Below the pieces are notes generated by a model. The model was not told the origin of the DNA. It did no database searches and was given only the letters and a program-made list of their open reading frames with translations. DNA of 33,522 nt. Origin: Candidatus Zhuqueibacterota bacterium (GTDB lineage Bacteria; Zhuqueibacterota; Zhuqueibacteria; Residuimicrobiales; Oceaniaggregativiventaceae). How positions within the stretch are numbered: position 1 is the stretch's first letter; each line of letters starts with the position of its first letter. The translations under genes were made by a program, and so were the position numbers. Shown here in pieces: positions 25,701 to 32,324 of this stretch. The DNA lies in the NCBI GenBank assembly GCA_016929055.1, contig JAFGJN010000236.1:1-33522 (forward strand). Reading direction: 5' to 3'.

Positions 25701-26112
25701 CGCCGATCAGCACGGCGCCGCTCAGACCTTCCTGCTGTCGATAGAGGTCGTATAAAAAGTCTCGCAGGCTTGCTGCGCTGCCTCCGCGATATTCAAAAAC
25801 AATGACACCGAAACCCACACCGGTGAGATCTTGCGAATATGTTTCCAATTCGTGGGACAAACTTTTGAGCAGTCGTTCGTGAACGATCAGGGCGATTCGG
25901 CCTCTGGTGAGCAGAGGATTTGCTGGCAGGGTATTGATAATGGATCCAGACAATGCTCCACTGAATTGACCCGAAGGGGGGACTTTGTGAATGCTTTTGT
26001 TCCAACCTTCGACATCACGCCATTGTGTTACACGCGGTTGCTGGGCGAAAAGCGTGTGGGCCGAGGCGAAACCGAGAATAAAAAGAAGCAGAGTCGAGAT
26101 AAATTTGCGCAT
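22765..26112 (-). CDS. gingipain-like (C25) peptidase with propeller repeats and dockerin-like end
   Basis: This 1115-residue exported protein starts with a signal peptide (MRKFISTLLLFILGFASAHT). Residues about 70-430 are caspase-fold: LIGEIPY, His299 in HIRSHGSSRAHS, Cys338 in YSLYICAAAD and LIGDGSLTP. These match the His-Cys dyad and closing GDPSL-type motif of C25 peptidases. FG-GAP/VCBS-like repeats follow (DLDLDGWKDLILIHAG, DFESDGLSDLLLSS, DLNQDGAADLIIIG, DMDGDGDTDLFFLS), suggesting a calcium-binding propeller. The end has an AFLEGPYD-to-VHRNHLTVVS module and two EF-hand-like loops (GDIDRNGLISLQDVD, DLDGDGFVTTSDY), a dockerin I pattern. The protein has no terminal sorting module, unlike its neighbours. 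The ATG at 26112 follows an AGG; an upstream frame to 26160 is less likely. Confidence 0.82.
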   Translation of the reverse strand: MRKFISTLLLFILGFASAHTLFAQQPRVTQWRDVEGWNKSIHKVPPSGQFSGALSGSIINTLPANPLLTRGRIALIVHERLLKSLSHELETYSQDLTGVGFGVIVFEYRGGSAASLRDFLYDLYRQQEGLSGAVLIGEIPYVLFELAQRDYSFPEYEDFPCDLFFMDLDGEWLDVGDGDILQGENGKYDQRRGNLSLEIWVSRIAAHNLYLLGDETEVVRAYLKKNHEFRHGIYQPVRRALIYNDDDWREMTASDITNAQAFYAAQAIQAVDEPNTTTAAHLKTVLADSIIEYLHIRSHGSSRAHSFVEQDYSTVRQVNTFDYLHHDPQSIFYSLYICAAADFTMNNYLAGAVLFNPDRPGLVAWSSSKIGGMWSDRVFYQRLGQEATFGNAFLTWLNQVLDQPTESDASWWYGMLLIGDGSLTPREYRSFRTIALESPVLQGKDVGFWHLDQWHLNRGTEILIADKIDGTSPTIELASSRLVQRNEWYGQPVQTEEMPDLYGKQALTTADLDLDGWKDLILIHAGSETGTMETWLWHEKSGLKPTLRRNQAIPLPYRPEALTSTDLGNDGLPDFIVAGANRLSFLETRLAANSAMPVRLESVYNDSSRIHWSAVGSMDADLDADLDGFAIGQKANQQWILRIYENRGDRSSFAVHDHPLPMGSNWRMLWVDFESDGLSDLLLSSETEERTGRILVLHNPGASDRTWEMQTVFESEWPLSQILARDLNQDGAADLIIIGSPSAQHTMVQTLIALKTGAWIPDFQVEFPFAGRAALWDMDGDGDTDLFFLSDDAGVCRLQVNQSPRKNRAPAAPLNFTAVATNDTVSFLWSEATDSETPGSALRYQLTVGTTVGGNDIFSLLNQNFGRVLGTNRGWSLAGLPPGRYYAQLHTVDTGDRLSEAAAETAFTLHAAPLYLICKAFLEGPYDPELGRMRDRRANRQILPSVSPYDPFVRTEKNLQGIVDWVRLELRMTPEGQATAFCDALLRSDGMLVSADRPDTHLTVDASPGSYYLALVHRNHLTVVSTDPLTLKAGETKTFDFSSNCIDPQRSIKLSTDLWGSKCGDIDRNGLISLQDVDQWYGRMTQSGWTFSIADLDGDGFVTTSDYLILFNHLP

Positions 26113-26426
26113 TTTTTTGCCTGCCAGGACAACGCCGGGTATTTTGCCACTGGAATGCAAATATTACACCAAACCCTCGACGAATTGGACAATCAGGTTT
26201 TTGAAAAGTTTGAAAATAATGTAAAGCTAATAAAAATAGTAAATTATGGTCGTGTCAACGACTGTGTTGACCGATGCTAAAAGTAGGAATGAAAAAGAAA
26301 AGAACGGGTGCAGGAGCCCCATTTTTTAGACCGGTGTTGCCTGGATGACCCAGTGCGGTCGAAAAACCGAGTCCTGCACCCGTTCCGGGTGAGCGATTGG
26401 GTTATTTTGGTTTAGGAAAATTTTCC
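26113..26426. other. intergenic region with long hairpin
   Basis: This 314-base gap between two minus-strand genes holds a very long inverted repeat (26302-26385) close to the upstream gene's stop, then an A/T-rich stretch near 26215-26300 that probably carries the peptidase promoter. I could not place a clear -35/-10 pair. No gene was seen. Confidence 0.5.
26302..26385 (-). terminator. long-stem terminator with nested inner hairpin
   Basis: GAACGGGTGCAGGA at 26302-26315 pairs perfectly with TCCTGCACCCGTTC at 26372-26385. The 56-base loop itself contains a second pairing (TTTTT-GACCG with CGGTC-AAAAA, broken by a mismatch). On the minus strand the 3' arm is followed by TTTTCTTTTTC. This fits a terminator for the 868-residue protein gene ending at 26427. 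At 84 bases it is far longer than usual. Confidence 0.6.
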
Positions 26427-29033
26427 TTATTTCAGCAGAATCATCTTTTGCATTTTTTCAAAATTGTTGATACGCAACGAATAGAGATAGGTTCCGGTCG
26501 GCACCACATTGCCATCCTGGTCGCGTCCATCCCAGGTGATGGTATGGCTGCCGGCTTCGAGGCTGGCGGTGACCAGAGATCGCACGTGCTGACCATTGGT
26601 GTTGTAGATATCCAGTTCGACATAGCCGGGATCTTTAAGAGCAAATTTGATGCGCGTTTCGAGATTGAAAGGATTCGGATAGTTTTGCTCGAGCAAATAG
26701 CTTTTTGGACTGGAGGCCTGAAGTGAAATCGACTGACTGTAATTGACCTCTCCGTTAAAGCTGATATCGGCCAATTTGTAAAAATAAGTCTTGCCGGCGA
26801 CCAGTTCCTTGTTATCGAGATAGGAATAGGATTGCGAAACCTGGCTGTTGCCGGCGCCGCTGATCATGCGGTCGTTGAGGCGAATGTATTCGCCTTCTGC
26901 AGTTTCGGCGCGATAGAGATCAAAACCCATGTTTTCGGTTTCCGATTCAGTGGTCCAGTGCAGGATGACGGCGTTCTGTTCCCAGCTTGCTGAAAAAGAC
27001 GAGAGTTGAATTGGCACAAGCACATGGACCTGTGCGGCTGCAGAATTGTTGTCGAGATTGGGGTCTCGATTTTCGCTGGAAACGAAAACATGGTTATCCA
27101 TTGCACCGCTCACATCTGACGCGCGTGCGGTCAGGACGATGGTAAAGGGTTCGGCGCCGGGTTCCATAACCGGAACAATCCAGACAAGTGGATTGGGACC
27201 TTCGTTCTGTGCCGGAACGGCGGAAACGAATTCGAGATTGGCCGGGAAATCGTCATAGATTTCGACATTAAAAGCGGCATGCGGCCCGTTGTTCCAGGCG
27301 CGAATCGTGTAGGTAAAAGTCTCGCCGAATTTGATATTGTCGGCGCTGACTATTTTTTCGATCTGCAGGTCGGAAACCTGTTTCTGTTGCACACCAGCGT
27401 CCCAGATGGTTGGGTGGTCGCCCCAGTTCAGCGCAAATTGCACTGTCCGTCCGGTTTCTGAATCGGCATCGGAATCGATCGTATCATCATCGCCCTGATT
27501 CATGGCGGTGAAAAAATAGTCGGGCGGCAGGATGAATTCGAGTTGGTAGATGCCAGGTTCCAGATCGCTAAAGGAATAGAGGCCGTCGGCACCAGTTGTT
27601 TGGCTGGCAATTACTGAGCCTTCACCATCGAGTAGATTGACCTGCACGTTGGCCAGACCGACTTCACCGGGGTCCTGAAGGCCGTTTCGATTTTCATCCA
27701 GCCAGACCCGGTCGCCGATCGATCCCGGCTCCTGCGGGGTGGTATTGATGTCTTCATCCTCAAGTACCGGAAAATCGAGACCTATTTCATCCTCATAGCA
27801 AACTCGGGCGATATTTTCGATCGTTGAACCCGGTCCGGCAACGACTTGATAGGTCAATTCCAAATCCACGATCGAGCCGCTCGGCAATTCGCCGAGTGCC
27901 CAGGTTACGGTTCGCGTCGTTTCACTGTAAACTCCGCCACTGCTGGCTGAAACGAATTCGATGCCGTCGGGCACTGTGTCGGTGACGCGGGTGTTGTAAG
28001 AGATGCCGCGGCCCGTGTTTGTCACGCGAATCCGGTAGGTATAAATATCGCCGGTTTCCACCACAGTAACGCCGTCGTCCTTATCGATCGTCAGATGTGG
28101 CAAGGCATACCAATTGTCATAGTAGGGTGGACCATAGATGATGATCTGGTTTAAATCGCCCAGATAGAGATTGATTCGCCACCACCCCGGAACCGGATTG
28201 ATAAATTCATCGCCATCAGAGGTCGGCAGCTCGAGAGAGCCGGTATTCCATTCCATCTCTCCGGAAATGGTCCCGGTAACAGTCTCTCCAAGCGGGTTGG
28301 TGATGTCGTATTGCCATGTCGATTCTTCGCCATCCATGTCAAAATTCCAAACATTCACTCTTTCTCTGTTCTCTTCGACATGGAACCACAGGATGACTTC
28401 ACCAGGGCCGTTGGACTGGATCGATGTGCGATAGGCCAATAACGAGATTTCATCGCCATTATGGGGCTGGCCGTCAGGATCGTTGTCCAGGACACCAAGT
28501 TTGTAGCCGTTTTCATCATCCTCTTCGGTGGATACCCAAATGGTATAGATGCCGGGACCATAGTCTCGAATCGGAAACTCGGCGATTGTTTGCCAGGTTT
28601 CTGATGTGATCGGATCCGGCGGAAAGGAAACATCCGAGATCAGGGTTTCACCATCCGGTGCCACAACCTGGAAATAGGTATAATCCCAACGACCATTGCC
28701 GTTGATTTTGGGTTTGTCCATCTCGTCGAGATCGCCGTTTGTCTCATAACTTTCGGGGTCATAGACTTGAACGGTCACAACGAAATCAGGATCGGCGGAC
28801 TCGGGGACGATCATCTGAAAGTGGTGCGGCTGGTTGCCGTAATCTTGAGCCGCCCACCAGTCCCCGTTGTCCAGTGGTGTTTCGGGACCGCTGGTCTGGA
28901 AAAAGATATGATCGTAGAGCGGGAATACAATCGGCGCCGCTGCTAGGGGGGAGATAGAGGCGATCAGCACCACTACCCCGGCTAAAGCTGCCAGCCAACC
29001 CCTGCTGTTCACATTTTTTTGCTTTTTCAACAT
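26427..29033 (-). CDS. large secreted DUF11/SdrD-like protein with type IX sorting module
   Basis: This 868-residue exported protein starts with a signal peptide (GWLAALAGVVVLIASISPLAAA). A unique N-terminal region of about 250 residues follows. Then come a DUF11 repeat near 292-435 (LTIDKDDGVTVVETGDIYTY) and an SdrD B-type domain near 441-545 (GSIGDRVWLDENRNGLQDPG), followed by a second DUF11 repeat near 556-670. An FN3-like domain (LHWTTESETENMGFDLYR) and the sorting module (LEQNYPNPFNLETRI, YNTNGQHVRSLV, TGTYLYSLRI) end the protein. The first two kinds are surface-protein building blocks. A strong GGGAGG lies before the ATG. The protein is probably surface-exposed or secreted, with an adhesive or structural role; this is inferred. 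Confidence 0.88.
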   Translation of the reverse strand: MLKKQKNVNSRGWLAALAGVVVLIASISPLAAAPIVFPLYDHIFFQTSGPETPLDNGDWWAAQDYGNQPHHFQMIVPESADPDFVVTVQVYDPESYETNGDLDEMDKPKINGNGRWDYTYFQVVAPDGETLISDVSFPPDPITSETWQTIAEFPIRDYGPGIYTIWVSTEEDDENGYKLGVLDNDPDGQPHNGDEISLLAYRTSIQSNGPGEVILWFHVEENRERVNVWNFDMDGEESTWQYDITNPLGETVTGTISGEMEWNTGSLELPTSDGDEFINPVPGWWRINLYLGDLNQIIIYGPPYYDNWYALPHLTIDKDDGVTVVETGDIYTYRIRVTNTGRGISYNTRVTDTVPDGIEFVSASSGGVYSETTRTVTWALGELPSGSIVDLELTYQVVAGPGSTIENIARVCYEDEIGLDFPVLEDEDINTTPQEPGSIGDRVWLDENRNGLQDPGEVGLANVQVNLLDGEGSVIASQTTGADGLYSFSDLEPGIYQLEFILPPDYFFTAMNQGDDDTIDSDADSETGRTVQFALNWGDHPTIWDAGVQQKQVSDLQIEKIVSADNIKFGETFTYTIRAWNNGPHAAFNVEIYDDFPANLEFVSAVPAQNEGPNPLVWIVPVMEPGAEPFTIVLTARASDVSGAMDNHVFVSSENRDPNLDNNSAAAQVHVLVPIQLSSFSASWEQNAVILHWTTESETENMGFDLYRAETAEGEYIRLNDRMISGAGNSQVSQSYSYLDNKELVAGKTYFYKLADISFNGEVNYSQSISLQASSPKSYLLEQNYPNPFNLETRIKFALKDPGYVELDIYNTNGQHVRSLVTASLEAGSHTITWDGRDQDGNVVPTGTYLYSLRINNFEKMQKMILLK

Positions 29034-29243
29034 GAATCACCTCCCATAAAACACGCCATGAATTTCCGGTTTTGCTCGTTATTGAAGTATAATTATTACG
29101 CCTGTCACTCTTTTATAGCTTTTCATTTGGTTTCACTATATTTGTAAGACTATAAAAAACAAAATATTAAGTCGTTTTCGAGTCAGGCTCACCATCTATA
29201 CTTCAACAAACGTGCCAGAGATGGCGGCAAAAGGGGGAGCATT

Positions 29244-29279
29244 AAAAAAAGGGTTGCGCCGATCGGCACAACCCTTTTT
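29244..29279 (-). terminator. strong Rho-independent terminator
   Basis: On the minus strand AAAAAGGGTTG-TGCC, loop GATC, GGCG-CAACCCTTTTT forms a stem with one mismatch, ending in a seven-T run. It sits about 20 bases after the stop of the 385-residue secreted protein gene, ending the unit that begins at 31871. Confidence 0.9.
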
Positions 29280-29298
29280 GTCAGGAATGCAAGAGGAA

Positions 29299-30456
29299 TC
29301 AGTGCAGCAATTGCATTTTTTGAATTTTGGTATAGTCCCCCGCCTGCATGCGATAAAAATAGAGGCCACTGGAGACCGGATTCTGGTTGTCGTCACGACC
29401 GTCCCAGATGCGTTCATAGGAACCGGCTTCGAGATTTTCGTCGACGAGCGTGCGCACCTCCTGTCCGCGGGTGTTAAAGATGGTTATCTGCACCCGGCCG
29501 GTTTCCTTGACTTTGTATTTGATCCGCGTTTCCGGGTTAAAGGGGTTGGGAAAGTTCTGGCCCAGTTCATAAGCCTTTGGCGCGGTGGCAACGACTTGCA
29601 CCGGTCCATGGGCCATCTGATTGCCATAGGTGTCGATATCGACCAGTTTGTAGAAATAAGTATGGCTGGCATGGACTTCCGTGTCGTTAAACGAATAGCT
29701 GTTTTCGCTGGTCGAATTGACCGCGCCATGGATCAGTTCCTTGTTCAGTCGGGAATATTCGCCTTTTTCGCTTTCGCTGCGCAGGATGTTGAAGCCGAGA
29801 TTTTCCGTTTCCGACGCCGTCTTCCAGCTCAGATCGACCACTCCGTCGGTGGATGCGGCTTCGAACGAGATCAACTCCACCGGAACGACCTGGGGATTCA
29901 AGTTGATTTCGAGCAATTCCGATCCCGGGGGCAGTTCTGCGCCCTGCACATGTACATTATCCATAGTGCTGACGAAATAGATGGGCGGCATGGGGTCAGG
30001 ATACCAATCGACAGCTCCTAACTGTTCAACTGTCTCATAAGTAACTCTGAATGTGACTACCCTAATCCATTCTTCGTTACTCGGGATAATGACAGATTCG
30101 CCGGATCTATGTTGATAGAGCAATTGGATCCACGTCGCACTTTGATCAGGAAGAGCCGGAAAAGCCTCGTTGATTTGGTAGGTGCCTCCATCATCAACAT
30201 TCGGAAAAAGTCTGTTTTCAGTGACGATGCTTTGGAGTTTTTGCGTAAGTGTACCGTTTAAACGGATGGCATTCTGGAATATTCGTATCGGATGTGCGGT
30301 ACCATCACCTTTTATTTGCACGTCAAAGATCACGGTGGCTGTGTTGTCCACTGGACTCTTGTAGTTGCTGACAAACATCAGCCGTGTATCAAGCTGGGCG
30401 AACGAGAGTGTCGTCCCAATCAAGATAAAAAGGACAATATAAAGTTGTCTTTTCAT
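29299..30456 (-). CDS. secreted protein with extracellular beta domain and type IX sorting module
   Basis: This 385-residue exported protein has a signal peptide (MKRQLYIVLFILIGTTLSFAQ). An N-terminal beta domain begins DTRLMFVSNYKSPVDNTATV and contains IFDVQIKGDG. It aligns with the N-terminal domain of the protein at the right edge (DTQMVLVSN ... TLVFDIQARTSG), so the two are paralogues. An FN3-like domain (VELISFEAASTDGVVDLSWK, TASETENLGFNILRSE) and the sorting module (LGQNFPNPFNPETRI, FNTRGQEVRTLV, WDGRDDNQNPVSSGLYFYRM) follow. GAGGAGG precedes the ATG. It lies 26 bases downstream of the 462-residue protein gene, with which it probably forms an operon. The binding partner is unknown. Confidence 0.85.
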   Translation of the reverse strand: MKRQLYIVLFILIGTTLSFAQLDTRLMFVSNYKSPVDNTATVIFDVQIKGDGTAHPIRIFQNAIRLNGTLTQKLQSIVTENRLFPNVDDGGTYQINEAFPALPDQSATWIQLLYQHRSGESVIIPSNEEWIRVVTFRVTYETVEQLGAVDWYPDPMPPIYFVSTMDNVHVQGAELPPGSELLEINLNPQVVPVELISFEAASTDGVVDLSWKTASETENLGFNILRSESEKGEYSRLNKELIHGAVNSTSENSYSFNDTEVHASHTYFYKLVDIDTYGNQMAHGPVQVVATAPKAYELGQNFPNPFNPETRIKYKVKETGRVQITIFNTRGQEVRTLVDENLEAGSYERIWDGRDDNQNPVSSGLYFYRMQAGDYTKIQKMQLLH

Positions 30457-30482
30457 TGATGCACCTCCTCAAAAATTAAGAT

Positions 30483-31871
30483 CTATTGCAAAATGTCTTT
30501 AGGCATAGGAAGAACAGTTCCTTCAATGGCATTCTGAAATGAAAGATCGCTATCATAGCCATCCACATAACCTGTGCAGTCGTAATCTCCCATCAATCCA
30601 TAGCCCATTTGTAGTGCATCGGTACGAGTCTGTTCCGAATCATATCCGTCGATATAGTTGTTTAAAACACTTGCCCAATTATTCGTATCATAGTATCCAT
30701 CGCTGGCCACGGCAGCCCATATCTGTCGAGTACCGCCTCCAAAAGTTTGCAAAGAGATTTGCTTTGAACCATTCTTGAGTAGATAAGTGTAGTATTGATC
30801 TGTCGACTGGGTAAAATCATAAGGCGCCGATGCGCTCAGGGCCGCCAATTGTTCTCCGGTCATTGACTGCGTCATTACCGCCACATGGTTGCGGTGCCTG
30901 AACAAAACATAGTAATTGGTAGTCGGATTCGGCTCCATGTCCAGCAGCGCACCTGGTGTTGTCCCGTCGCTCTCCAGAATATTTCCAAAGATGTCGACGA
31001 ATACGCTGCGCGAGGTGACGATCGAATTGACATCGCTGGGATCGGTTACAACGGCTATCCAGATCCAGTCGGCAACATGATCGGGCATAGTGGCCGGTCC
31101 GGCTAAATGGTCGCGAAAGGGTGAAGTTGAAGGAACCTGTCCGAATCCCATATCCTGCATGAATTGATGATGGATTTGGCCAGCTTGAGATGGGGGGCTG
31201 ATCAAGTATGGGTTGTCCGTACGATACGATAATCCTTGGAAGCAGATTTTGGCAAAGAGCCTCGCGACCAGCTGTTCATACGGCGCACCATACCAGGTCG
31301 AGCTTCCGGCGGGCAGGGTGGCGCCGGTGGTGTTGAAAACCGTCCACTCTCCGGTGGTTGCCGATTCTTCGACACTCGGCTCGACGTTTGCCCAGCTGGC
31401 GGCCAACCGCCACACGCGATAGGGAGCGGTGCCGGCTTTTTCATTGTAGGGATGGGCCGCTGTGGCAAAGCGAACATCGAAATTCCCGGAAACGGCACCG
31501 CCGCTGTTGTTGACCGTCCAGTAACGCTTCCAGGCGGTCGCCGGTCCCCCCGGAGTGAGCGGCGGATTCACGCTTGACGGCAACGTGATCCGGGTGACGG
31601 TCGAGGCCGCCGGAATAGCGGTTTTCCAGTCGAATCCGGCAAACTTGCTGAAGGTACTGCTGCGGGTTCCCGAAGTGATCTTGCCGATAAAGTAGCTGGC
31701 GCCGCTTTCGGTCAGATCGCCGCTCAACTCGACATAGACCGGATAATCGTTGGAAACCCGGCTCGTCTCGACCACAATGCCGTTTTCCAGCACCAGATCG
31801 ACGTTGCCCCAGGCTGCTGCAAAAAATGCCAGCAAAAAAATAGCTGCGATGTGATGATACTGCACTTTCAT
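30483..31871 (-). CDS. secreted protein with degenerate dockerin-like C-terminus
   Basis: This 462-residue exported protein has a signal peptide (IAAIFLLAFFAAAWG). Its first 290 residues are beta-rich and Trp-containing (TRITLPSSVNPPLTPGGPAT, GAPYEQLVARLFAKICFQG). I recognise no enzyme. Near residue 340 is a VLFRHRNHVAVMTQSM segment, similar to VHRNHLTVVS in the C25 peptidase. The last 60 residues hold two similar loops, YIDGYDSEQTRTDAL and YVDGYDSDLSFQNAI, with GDYDCTGYVDGYD between, like a weak dockerin. GGGAGGAG precedes the ATG. The gene ends 26 bases before the 385-residue protein gene, so they are probably cotranscribed. The function is unknown. Confidence 0.75.
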   Translation of the reverse strand: MKVQYHHIAAIFLLAFFAAAWGNVDLVLENGIVVETSRVSNDYPVYVELSGDLTESGASYFIGKITSGTRSSTFSKFAGFDWKTAIPAASTVTRITLPSSVNPPLTPGGPATAWKRYWTVNNSGGAVSGNFDVRFATAAHPYNEKAGTAPYRVWRLAASWANVEPSVEESATTGEWTVFNTTGATLPAGSSTWYGAPYEQLVARLFAKICFQGLSYRTDNPYLISPPSQAGQIHHQFMQDMGFGQVPSTSPFRDHLAGPATMPDHVADWIWIAVVTDPSDVNSIVTSRSVFVDIFGNILESDGTTPGALLDMEPNPTTNYYVLFRHRNHVAVMTQSMTGEQLAALSASAPYDFTQSTDQYYTYLLKNGSKQISLQTFGGGTRQIWAAVASDGYYDTNNWASVLNNYIDGYDSEQTRTDALQMGYGLMGDYDCTGYVDGYDSDLSFQNAIEGTVLPMPKDILQ

Positions 31872-32324
31872 GGTTCTCCTCCCACTGCTTCTGTGCGTTG
31901 TTGGCCTTTCATTTTTGAACTGAATTTTCGAAACTCGTTGTCAAAACTTATGCAATAATTATGCCGTCGACCCAACCTTTCTTAATTATAATGTTATTAA
32001 TGGTTTTGTCGTTTTGGTGCCTTGTTTAATAAAGCGATTTAACGGTTTTTTTACGCCGATTTTCGTGATATCACCGCTTTTTGCGTCCGAGTTCCCACAC
32101 TGACAACACAGGAATCAACCCTCTGATAGGAATGCTTTCAAGACAGCGGTGTCGTTTTTTTGTGACGGCTTGTGTGGACAATCTAAAATTCATTTGCCCT
32201 AACTCATTAAAAAACAAATCAAAGCTGTTTGAAAGATTATTGCTGATAACAGTACTGCCAAAAACATGCCAAAAAAAAGCGGACCAGCCTGCAAGGCTGG
32301 TCCGCTTTTCATAACGCAATGGGA
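31872..32324. other. 450-base intergenic region
   Basis: This gap separates two minus-strand genes. Its right end holds the strong terminator at 32275-32309; its left end carries the presumed promoter of the 462-residue protein gene. A TTGACA lies at 31937-31942 on the minus strand, but the 17-base-spaced -10 is poor. A GCAATAATTATGC near-palindrome at 31952-31964 resembles one before the 868-residue protein gene. No gene was seen. Confidence 0.5.
32271..32309 (-). terminator. strong Rho-independent terminator
   Basis: AAAAGCGGACCAGCC and GGCTGGTCCGCTTTT form a perfect 15-base-pair stem around a five-base loop, followed on the minus strand by an eight-T run. It lies 15 bases after the stop of the right-edge gene. 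Confidence 0.95.

Noticed and set aside
32071-32319. 82-codon minus-strand frame
   Set aside because: It starts inside the strong terminator at 32271-32309 and has no recognisable family.
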